Of a stretch of 64,000 nt of DNA, positions 34,538 through 41,288 are shown one piece after another. Position 1 is the stretch's first letter. Each line of letters opens with the position of its first letter. The translations under genes and the position numbers were made by a program. Origin of the DNA: Gammaproteobacteria bacterium (GTDB lineage: Bacteria; Pseudomonadota; Gammaproteobacteria; Steroidobacterales; Steroidobacteraceae); assembly GCA_017577615.1 (NCBI GenBank), contig PKRE01000006.1:62001-126000 (forward strand). The letters run 5' to 3'. A model generated the notes under the pieces. That model ran no database searches. It worked only from the letters and a program-made list of their open reading frames with translations, and had not been told where the DNA came from.

Positions 34538-37234
34538 TCAGGCCCCTTGCAACGCCTGACCGATGCCGCTCACCGTTGCAAACAGGGCACTGAGTATCTC
34601 TCTGTCGCGCCGCTGCGCTGCGCGCCATCGCTTCAACAGATCGACTTGCACGAGATGCATCGGGTCGATGTAGGGGTTACGCAGCACGATCGAGCGTCGT
34701 ATGGTCGGCTCGTGCTCGAGCAGCTGCTTCGTCCCGCGCAGACGTAGGATCTGCTGCCTCGTCAGCTCGTACTCCGCGCGCAAACGCGGCACGAACCGTT
34801 TGAGAGGCGCGTCGACGAGCTCCTCGTAGGCCGCCGCAACGTTTAGATCCGCCCGGGCGAGCGCCAGCTCGATTTCGTTCAACAGGTGGCCGAAGAAGTA
34901 CCACTTCGAGACCATCTCCGCGAGCACTGTTGCACCGACGCGCTCCTCCGCAGCGGCCAAGGCCGTGCCTGCGCCAAACCATCCGGGCAACATGTAACGG
35001 CACTGCGACCAGGCATGCGACCAGTGGATCGTGCGCAAGGCCGCGATGAGATCGCCTTCCTGGCCGTTTTGCGGCTGTGAACCGATCTGCATGCGCTCGA
35101 TTACGTCGATCGGCGTCAGCTGGCGGAAGAACACGTGAAACTCTGGTTCCTCGTGCACCAAGGCGCGGTATGCACGCGCGCTCTCTGCGCTCAGCAGCTC
35201 CATGACCTCGCGCCAGCGCGGCTCGACGTGCTCCTCGGGAGTGACGCCTGCCGCGGCCAGCGACAAAGCATTGAACGCCTGCTCGAACACCCGCAGCGCG
35301 ATCGGCCGCAGGCTGTACTTTTCCTTGAGCAATTCCCCCTGCTCACTGATGCGCAAACGGCCCCGCCGTGCCCCCTGCGGGCCACTGCGCACGAGCGCCT
35401 CGGTTCGCCCACCGCCCCGTCCGTGGAAGATAGTGAGATCGACACCGGCTTCGTCTGCGGCGGCGAACAAACTCTCCTGCGCCTGTCGCACGAGCCAACG
35501 CGAGTGCACGATGCCACTCTCCTTGTTGCTCGCTGCATAGCCGATCATGACGTATTGGTGATTGCCGCGCCCGAGCAAATGGCGACGATAAAGTGGCTCT
35601 GCGAACAGCCGGCGCATGATGTCGCCGCAGCGCTCGAGCGCTGCGACCGATTCGAACGACGGAGTCACATCCGCCGGGACGTCGCCTGAGCGACGATCGG
35701 CAGTATCAGCCCAGCGGGCGAGGAGCAGCACCGAAAGTATGTCGTCCACTCCCTGAGTCCCGCTCACGACATAGGGCCCGATGGCTTCAGGACCGTACCT
35801 GTGGCGACAGTAGGCGATCGCCTCGAACACCCACAGCGTGCGCTTGCCGTTTGCGTCGAGCGTGCTCGATGGCCCTTCGTCCCGCTCGAGAGCACGGCGC
35901 AGCCGCTCAATGCGTTGCTCGGAGCTCAAAGAATGCCAGCCGGGGTCGCCGAGGCCCTGCGCGATCACCGCACGATGCGCAGCAGCGTTCTGTCGAATGT
36001 CCAACGTCGCGAGGTGAAAGCCGAAAGTGCGGACACGACGGATCAAGCGGCGGACCTTGAAGTACCCGGCGTGCCTGCCTTTGTTCTCGAGCAGGCTCGC
36101 GGCAATGACGTTCAAGTCATCCAGGAACTCCTGCGCGCTCTCGTAGCGACTTGCTCGGCCGTCGTACGTTGCACGCAGGCGTTGCAGCACCTGTCCCAGG
36201 AACACTCGATAAGGCATGAAGTCGTGCCGAGGACGTGAAGTCGGTTGAGCAGCCGGCAGCACGACCGAATAGCGCTGTATCCGCTCGAGCAGCGCAGGCG
36301 AAACGCCCACCCGGCTGGCGCTTTGCGAGAGCGTCTCCACGAGCGCCTGGCATTCGAGGTAATAGCGATTGACGACGATCTGCTGATGGCGTGCCAATGT
36401 CTCGCGAATGGTTTTGGCATGGACGTCGGGATTGCCGTCCATGTCGCCGCCGACCCACGACCCGAGACGTATGATCTCTGGGACCTCGACGTCATTAGCT
36501 TCGTCGCCATACTGCGCAACGAGGGCGGACTGAATCTCTTCGTAAAAGACCGGGATGATCTGGTAGAGGATCTCGGCGATGAAGAACAGCACGTGCTCTC
36601 GTTCTTCCGCCACCGTGAGGCGCTCGCGAGAGTTTTCAGCGGTCTGCCACCCGGACGTGATCTCCGAGCGGATGCGCTCCCAGATCTTGCGGGTCTCCGC
36701 CGCATGCGGCGGCAAGCCCACGCGACTCAAGAGCAGCTCCGCGATCTTGCGCTGCTTGCGAAGAATCGTTCTGCGCGTCGACTCCGTCGGATGCGCCGTA
36801 AAAACCGGCTCGATCCACATCTTGAGCAACAGTTGCCGCACGTCCTCGAGGCCAAGTCCATGCGCCTTGAGCTGCTCGATCGCCTCGACCAACCCGCCAG
36901 GTTGTTTGAGCCCCTCGTTCAAGTACTGCCGGCGCCGGCGGATGCGATGCACCTTTTCGGCAGTGTTGACCATCTCGAACCAAATCGAGAAAGCCCGTAC
37001 CAGATCGCGCGCCTCGGCCGGCGTGGCGTTGCGGATGCGCTGTGTCAGCAGCTGGGCGCCATGCGGGTCTCCCTCTCGCCACGCGATCGCCGCTCGGCGA
37101 TTCGCTTCCACCGCCGCGAACAACGCCTCGCCCCCCTGCTCGCGAATCACCTGGCCGACGAGCACACCGAGCATGTGCACGTCCTCGCGCAACTCGGCGT
37201 CCTTCGGCGAGAAGCTGATATCAGCGCGGGACAT
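34538..37234 (-). CDS. ppc: Phosphoenolpyruvate carboxylase with an atypical catalytic loop
   Basis: 898 residues, full length. Carboxylates PEP to oxaloacetate. Present are FTAHPTESTRR (catalytic His), SWVGGDMDGNPDVHAKTIRETL, MLPGWFGAGTA and LRNPYIDPMHLVQVDLLKRWR. Departures are notable. The glycine-rich loop reads FHGRGGGRTEALVRS, whereas the family normally has two Arg-Gly-Gly units (FHGRGGxxxRGGG..), so about six residues including the second RGG appear missing. The YSDS-K motif reads GYAASNKESG, and the protein ends QGA instead of the usual N-T-G. It may still be active; the loop should be checked before assuming so. Confidence 0.9.
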   Translation of the reverse strand: MSRADISFSPKDAELREDVHMLGVLVGQVIREQGGEALFAAVEANRRAAIAWREGDPHGAQLLTQRIRNATPAEARDLVRAFSIWFEMVNTAEKVHRIRRRRQYLNEGLKQPGGLVEAIEQLKAHGLGLEDVRQLLLKMWIEPVFTAHPTESTRRTILRKQRKIAELLLSRVGLPPHAAETRKIWERIRSEITSGWQTAENSRERLTVAEEREHVLFFIAEILYQIIPVFYEEIQSALVAQYGDEANDVEVPEIIRLGSWVGGDMDGNPDVHAKTIRETLARHQQIVVNRYYLECQALVETLSQSASRVGVSPALLERIQRYSVVLPAAQPTSRPRHDFMPYRVFLGQVLQRLRATYDGRASRYESAQEFLDDLNVIAASLLENKGRHAGYFKVRRLIRRVRTFGFHLATLDIRQNAAAHRAVIAQGLGDPGWHSLSSEQRIERLRRALERDEGPSSTLDANGKRTLWVFEAIAYCRHRYGPEAIGPYVVSGTQGVDDILSVLLLARWADTADRRSGDVPADVTPSFESVAALERCGDIMRRLFAEPLYRRHLLGRGNHQYVMIGYAASNKESGIVHSRWLVRQAQESLFAAADEAGVDLTIFHGRGGGRTEALVRSGPQGARRGRLRISEQGELLKEKYSLRPIALRVFEQAFNALSLAAAGVTPEEHVEPRWREVMELLSAESARAYRALVHEEPEFHVFFRQLTPIDVIERMQIGSQPQNGQEGDLIAALRTIHWSHAWSQCRYMLPGWFGAGTALAAAEERVGATVLAEMVSKWYFFGHLLNEIELALARADLNVAAAYEELVDAPLKRFVPRLRAEYELTRQQILRLRGTKQLLEHEPTIRRSIVLRNPYIDPMHLVQVDLLKRWRAAQRRDREILSALFATVSGIGQALQGA

Positions 37235-37488
37235 GGCAGCGGAACCTGCTCAAGGGGTGACAAACTTGCAGCCTCGCGTCCGCGTGTTGCCCTTGCAAGA
37301 ATTTCTCTCGAGGAAGCGGATATGAGGGGTGGCCTGCGCCACTGACAGAAATGGCCGCAGGTGCCTGGTTGGAGCTACGAATGGGCGCAGAGTTTACCAT
37401 CCATGGCCAGCCCTTGGAGCGAGGCACTGCTGCTGAGCTCGGGGTCGCGGGGCTTGGGGAATCGGGTCGGCGGGAAAGCCGCGGCATG

Positions 37489-37537
37489 CTTGAGGCTCAT
37501 GCCAAGGTCGAGCCCTTGCATGCCAGCACGCCTCAAG
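37489..37537 (-). terminator. Nested inverted repeat at the 3' end of the TPR/ExbBD operon
   Basis: Outer arms CTTGAGGC (37489-37496) and GCCTCAAG (37530-37537) enclose inner arms ATGCCAAGG (37499-37507) and CCTTGCAT (37514-37521), with one bulged base. The structure covers the stop codon of the AgmX-like gene. There is no T-run on either side, so it may stabilise the 3' end or slow transcription rather than be a classical Rho-independent terminator. The rest of the 298-bp gap up to ppc holds no supported gene. Confidence 0.35.
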
Positions 37538-38459
37538 CAGCTGGGAAGAAGTCGATCGGCTTGGTGACAGTGATGGGGCTGACATCCTTCGGTTCGAAGC
37601 GGAACATTCGAATGCGCGCCACGAGCCTGCGCTCGAGCTCCGGATCGTTCAGCTCGCTCGAAATGATTTCGCAGTGCGTCACGACACCTTCTGGAGAAAT
37701 CGTCAGCTCGAGGACGAGCTTGCCCTGAAGATTGGGATTGTCTCGCAAGGCACGACGGTAGATCGCATCGATCGCTCCTTTGTTGCGATCGAACACGAGC
37801 GCGATTTCTTCCTCGCTGCGAGATGCCTTACCGCTGCTGCGGCGAACGTTGTCCTGTCGCGGCAGCGTTGCGGCAAGTGTCGAGGACACCTGCGTGGTTT
37901 CGTGTCCGCTCAGTGAGCCTGCACCGCCACCATAGCCACGGCTCAAGCTCGAGGTATCGATGCCGCCGCTGCCTGCTCCGACTCGGGACGTGATCAACGA
38001 GCGTTCTGCGCGGGTCGAGGCGGCGACCGTGCCGAGCAAGTTCTTCGTCTGTCCGACTTTTTCGACGACTGTGTTGTCGCGCAGCGCTGCCAGCTGTTCC
38101 TGAAATGGGAGCAAGCCCGCCTGCGCGGCCTTTTGCCGTGCCTGCTGAGTCCTATCGGCGGGGACCGTCGGTCGAGGCGCTGGCTCCGACGGTCTCGGCA
38201 ATGGATCGATCTTTGGAGGTGGCGGTGGGGGCGGCGGAGGCGTCGTCTTACGTTCGAGCACCAGCTTCGCGAAGCGAGGCGGTACCTCCTGCGTTTGCTC
38301 GATCTCTCGTTCCGGCAACGGCAGCAGCGGTACCACGATACACAGCAGCAGAGTGATGCCGAAGCAGATCGCAAACAAACGTCGCAGCCGCTGCTTCTCT
38401 TCCTGCGACGCGCTCCACGGCAGATCGTAACTACGGTAGTACGCACTCAACGTAGCCAT
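37533..38459 (-). CDS. AgmX/PglI C-terminal-domain protein (TonB-like energy transducer)
   Basis: 308 residues. A single N-terminal membrane helix (RRLFAICFGITLLLCIVVPLL) is followed by a periplasmic proline-rich stretch (KTTPPPPPPPPPKIDPLPRPSEPAPRPTVP), a Gly/Ser-rich linker, and a C-terminal domain, ALVFDRNKGAIDAIYRRALRDNPNLQGKLVLELTISPEGVVTHCEIISSELNDPELERRLVARIRMFRF, which is the AgmX/PglI variant of the TonB C-terminal fold. It is the last gene of the ExbB-ExbD-ExbD unit (10-bp gap), so it probably transmits proton-motive force across the periplasm. Related domains occur in Myxococcus gliding protein AgmX/GltJ. Confidence 0.88.
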   Translation of the reverse strand: MATLSAYYRSYDLPWSASQEEKQRLRRLFAICFGITLLLCIVVPLLPLPEREIEQTQEVPPRFAKLVLERKTTPPPPPPPPPKIDPLPRPSEPAPRPTVPADRTQQARQKAAQAGLLPFQEQLAALRDNTVVEKVGQTKNLLGTVAASTRAERSLITSRVGAGSGGIDTSSLSRGYGGGAGSLSGHETTQVSSTLAATLPRQDNVRRSSGKASRSEEEIALVFDRNKGAIDAIYRRALRDNPNLQGKLVLELTISPEGVVTHCEIISSELNDPELERRLVARIRMFRFEPKDVSPITVTKPIDFFPAA

Positions 38460-38469
38460 ATCGCCATTC

Positions 38470-38997
38470 TCAGCCCGTCGTCACCGCGCCTTCCGTCAGC
38501 TCGTCTTGCTTCTGAATCACCGCCAGCGACAGCTTCCCATAGTCGGCGTCAGTGCAAGTCGCCATGATCTTCTTGAGGACTCTGTACGGGAGCTCGCGAT
38601 CGCCGAGAATCGTCACCTCGCGATTCGCTGCATCGAGCCTGGCCGCTTCTCGCAACGCGCGATCGGACTGCCGCTGCAATGCCGTCTTGAGCGGCTCGAT
38701 GATATTGCCCTCCGACGCTTCCACCTCTGCCAGCGTCACGACAGGCGTACCTTGCACCAGCACTTGGTCGTGGGAGACATACACGACCACGGTCTCCCGT
38801 GGCTTGTTCTCGGCGATTGACTCAGGCAATTGGATGTCTTTCGGCGTCTCGAGCGTCTGCACCTCGGCAGAGTTGACGAGCAGGAAGAACACCAGGATCG
38901 TGAAAATATCCATGAGCGAAACCAGATTCAGTCCCGCTCCTCTGCGCATGCGCGCATGACGGCGCTCCATGCGACGCGCCCGATCCGACTTTCTCAT
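38470..38997 (-). CDS. ExbD/TolR-family protein (second copy)
   Basis: 175 residues: short cytoplasmic basic N-terminus (RARRMERRHARMRRGAGLN), one membrane helix (LVSLMDIFTILVFFLLVNSA) carrying the proton-carrying aspartate in SLMDIF, and a periplasmic domain. It partners the TolQ/ExbB protein encoded two genes upstream. Its start codon overlaps the stop of the first ExbD gene by 4 nt (ATGA), indicating coupled translation. The substrate or load of the motor is unknown. Confidence 0.9.
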   Translation of the reverse strand: MRKSDRARRMERRHARMRRGAGLNLVSLMDIFTILVFFLLVNSAEVQTLETPKDIQLPESIAENKPRETVVVYVSHDQVLVQGTPVVTLAEVEASEGNIIEPLKTALQRQSDRALREAARLDAANREVTILGDRELPYRVLKKIMATCTDADYGKLSLAVIQKQDELTEGAVTTG

Positions 38998-39482
38998 ATC
39001 GGCGCATCCCCAATCGAAATCTCGGGAAAGAGCTCTGCCTGGACCGTTCGCGTACCTTGCTGAGCCGGAAAGGTCCTCACCGTGTCCATCACCTGCACGA
39101 CGACGTCGTATGGAGTATCCGGCTCAAGGAGGATGGTCGCCGCGATCACGTCCGGGAACTGCGCCTTGAGCTCTTTCAGCTTCTTGCGCAGCGCGTCGTA
39201 GTCATAGCCTTGCTCGCCTGCCGGATAGCGGCCCAGCAGGCCGCTGTTGCGCTCGGCCACCTCGATGGCGTTCTTGCGCACGACCACCTCGAGCTCAAAG
39301 CCCTGCGGCGGCTCCTGTGCTGCAGGGGTAGCGGCAGGCAAGTTCAGTTCGATGATCGACAAACGCGAGAAAACGGCGGTGATTAGCAAGAAGGGAACCA
39401 GCACGACCATCAGATTCATGAAGGCCGTGATCTGCATTTCCTGTTCCTGCGGCTTACGCCGCCGCGAACGGATCAGACTCAT
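38994..39482 (-). CDS. ExbD/TolR-family protein (first copy)
   Basis: 162 residues with the same layout as its neighbour: a basic N-terminus (RSRRRKPQEQEMQITAFMN), a membrane helix (LMVVLVPFLLITAVFS) and a periplasmic domain ending FPEISIGDAPI. Unlike the second copy it lacks an obvious aspartate in the membrane helix: the position equivalent to SLMDIF reads AFMNLMVVL, with Asn. The two copies may therefore form a heteromeric stator in which only one carries the proton-binding residue. Overlaps the ExbB gene by 4 nt. Confidence 0.88.
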   Translation of the reverse strand: MSLIRSRRRKPQEQEMQITAFMNLMVVLVPFLLITAVFSRLSIIELNLPAATPAAQEPPQGFELEVVVRKNAIEVAERNSGLLGRYPAGEQGYDYDALRKKLKELKAQFPDVIAATILLEPDTPYDVVVQVMDTVRTFPAQQGTRTVQAELFPEISIGDAPI

Positions 39483-40120
39483 GCAGCCGCCTCGGCACGA
39501 CGCTCGGTCAGCGTGTTGAGAAACTTCACCGAGGCCATCTCCAGACTATCAATGAGCTCGGTGGTCTTTGTCTGAATCACGGCGTGCACGAGCAGCAGCG
39601 GAATGGCAACGATCAGACCAAACGCTGTCGTGTTCATGGCGACCGAGATCGACGCAGAGAGCAGGTCCGCCTTCTCCGCTGGATTGGCGCTCGACACCGC
39701 GGTGAATGCCTGGATGAGACCTACGATCGTGCCGAGTAGTCCAAGCAGCGTCGCCAAGTTCGCGAATGTCGCCAGGTAGTGCGTGCGGCGCTCGAGCCGC
39801 GGCAGCACCTCCATCAAGCTCTCCTCCATCGCCTTCTCGACATCATCGCGACGCCGAGCCGACTCGAGACGCGCTAGGCCGTAGCTCAGGATGCGACCAA
39901 TGGCCGCTGGCGACCTCTGGCACATCGCGACGGCGCCGCGGAAGTTGCCCTGCTGCAGCAACGGCACGACCTGGCTCCACAGCTGCCGATTACGCGAACT
40001 TGCAACAGTCAGGTACACCCAGCGCTCGATGGCGATGGCCACACCGGCGGCGAATACGAATGCGATGGGGTACATGAAGGGCCCGCCCTTCACAAAGAAC
40101 TCCAGGATGGACGTGTACAT
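39479..40120 (-). CDS. MotA/TolQ/ExbB proton channel family protein
   Basis: 213 residues with three membrane helices: FVKGGPFMYPIAFVFAAGVAIAIERWVYL, then the large cytoplasmic region, and LATFANLATLLGLLGTIVGLIQAF with MNTTAFGLIVAIPLLLVHAVI near the C-terminus. The last two hold the TolQ signature G-T-x-x-G. It forms the proton-conducting stator with the two ExbD proteins encoded immediately downstream. The preceding gene ends 56 bp upstream on the same strand. Confidence 0.93.
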   Translation of the reverse strand: MYTSILEFFVKGGPFMYPIAFVFAAGVAIAIERWVYLTVASSRNRQLWSQVVPLLQQGNFRGAVAMCQRSPAAIGRILSYGLARLESARRRDDVEKAMEESLMEVLPRLERRTHYLATFANLATLLGLLGTIVGLIQAFTAVSSANPAEKADLLSASISVAMNTTAFGLIVAIPLLLVHAVIQTKTTELIDSLEMASVKFLNTLTERRAEAAA

Positions 40121-40176
40121 GACTCCTCCGAACGCTTCCCGAGCTCCGGCTCAGGGACAGACAAACATGATGCACT

Positions 40177-40587
40177 TCACTGCTGCGATTGAGATGTCGA
40201 CTGTGTCGCGTCTACGCCTTCCGTCACCGCTTCGAAATACGTCACTTCTCGACGAAAAACGTCACGGTCAACCGGCGTCAGCACTTCATCGAGCAGCGTG
40301 TTGAACGGTTGCGCGGGAAGATCCGCCAGGTCGGCCTTCTTCCATGGCACGATGTAGAGCACCTTCGGCAGCTCTCGGTTGCCGGTGACAACCGTCGTGT
40401 CCAGCTCGAGCCGATCGACTCCTTCCGCGGCGCGGCGGCTCTGCGGGCGCGACGTTCGCCGCTCGCCTTGCGATGCCGGGTCTTCCGCGGCGGCCGAGGG
40501 GGAAGGCGCAGGCTCTTCGAGCGGCTCTGCCGCGTGCACCGCGCTCAGCAGACCGATCCAGAGCAACAGATGGCGAGGTAGCATCAT
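40177..40587 (-). CDS. Small secreted hypothetical protein in the ExbBD/TPR operon
   Basis: 136 residues: a signal peptide (MMLPRHLLLWIGLLSAVHA), then a low-complexity acidic/Pro/Ser segment, and a conserved-looking body, DRLELDTTVVTGNRELPKVLYIVPWKKADLADLPAQPFNTLLDEVLTPVDRDVFRREVTYFEA. I recognise no named family. TTVVTGNRELPKVLYIVPWK followed by VDRDVFRRE suggests a compact periplasmic domain. It overlaps the TPR lipoprotein gene by 4 nt and precedes ExbB, so it belongs to the same machine. Confidence 0.8.
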   Translation of the reverse strand: MMLPRHLLLWIGLLSAVHAAEPLEEPAPSPSAAAEDPASQGERRTSRPQSRRAAEGVDRLELDTTVVTGNRELPKVLYIVPWKKADLADLPAQPFNTLLDEVLTPVDRDVFRREVTYFEAVTEGVDATQSTSQSQQ

Positions 40588-41288
40588 TCATTGCCCTCCA
40601 GAGACGCAGCACCGAGGCGCCTGCGCAGCTCCTCGACCCACACGCTGACTTTCGCGTCGGGGCTGGCTGCAAGCTCCAGGTAGCGCTCATACGCCTCGAG
40701 CGCGCGCTGCGGCTGCTGCAGATACAAGTCACACAACACCCCGAGGTTCAGATACGCATTGGCGTAATGCGGATCGATTCGCAGCGCTTGCTGATAGGCC
40801 CAATCCGCCTCCTCAAAGCGCCCAAGCTTGCGATAGACGATGCCGATCTGGTTGAACGCTGCAGCGTTGTGCGCATTACGCTCGATCGCAGCCTGCAATG
40901 CCTTCTCCGCCTCCTCGAGCCTGCCCGCTTTGGCCGCGAGAATGCCAAGATTGACGAGCGGCCCCGAATAGGACGGATACTCAGCAGCGAGCGCGCGAAA
41001 AGCCTCTTCAGCTGCTGCGAGATCGCCTGTGCTCATGTAGGTCAATGCAGCATCGAAGCGCTGCACTGCTTCGGGCGGCAGCGGCTCCTGCGACGGCACT
41101 GCCTCGCCGGAACGCGTCCCTATGGGTGTTGCTGGCGCAGCCGAGGAGCTCGCGTCCTGCGCCTTGTGACCAGGCGCGCTAGGCGTCGTGCCACAGGCCG
41201 CGAGCAGCGAAAAGAGAGCCGCCGCGCACCAGCCGATGCCCCACCCGGCAACGGTCCGGGCACATCGTTCACTCGAGCGCTCGCACAT
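40584..41288 (-). CDS. TPR-repeat lipoprotein
   Basis: 234 residues from ATG 41288. A lipobox (SLLAAC, near residue 30) follows a hydrophobic signal, so the protein is lipid-anchored, probably to the outer membrane. At least four TPRs follow: FDAALTYMSTGDLAAAEEAFRALAAEYP, NLGILAAKAGRLEEAEKALQAAIERN, QIGIVYRKLGRFEEADWAYQQALRIDP and LNLGVLCDLYLQQPQRALEAYERYLEL. The start overlaps the 3' end of the large TPR gene by 20 bp. The frame is open further upstream without a signal sequence. Confidence 0.87.
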   Translation of the reverse strand: MCERSSERCARTVAGWGIGWCAAALFSLLAACGTTPSAPGHKAQDASSSAAPATPIGTRSGEAVPSQEPLPPEAVQRFDAALTYMSTGDLAAAEEAFRALAAEYPSYSGPLVNLGILAAKAGRLEEAEKALQAAIERNAHNAAAFNQIGIVYRKLGRFEEADWAYQQALRIDPHYANAYLNLGVLCDLYLQQPQRALEAYERYLELAASPDAKVSVWVEELRRRLGAASLEGNE

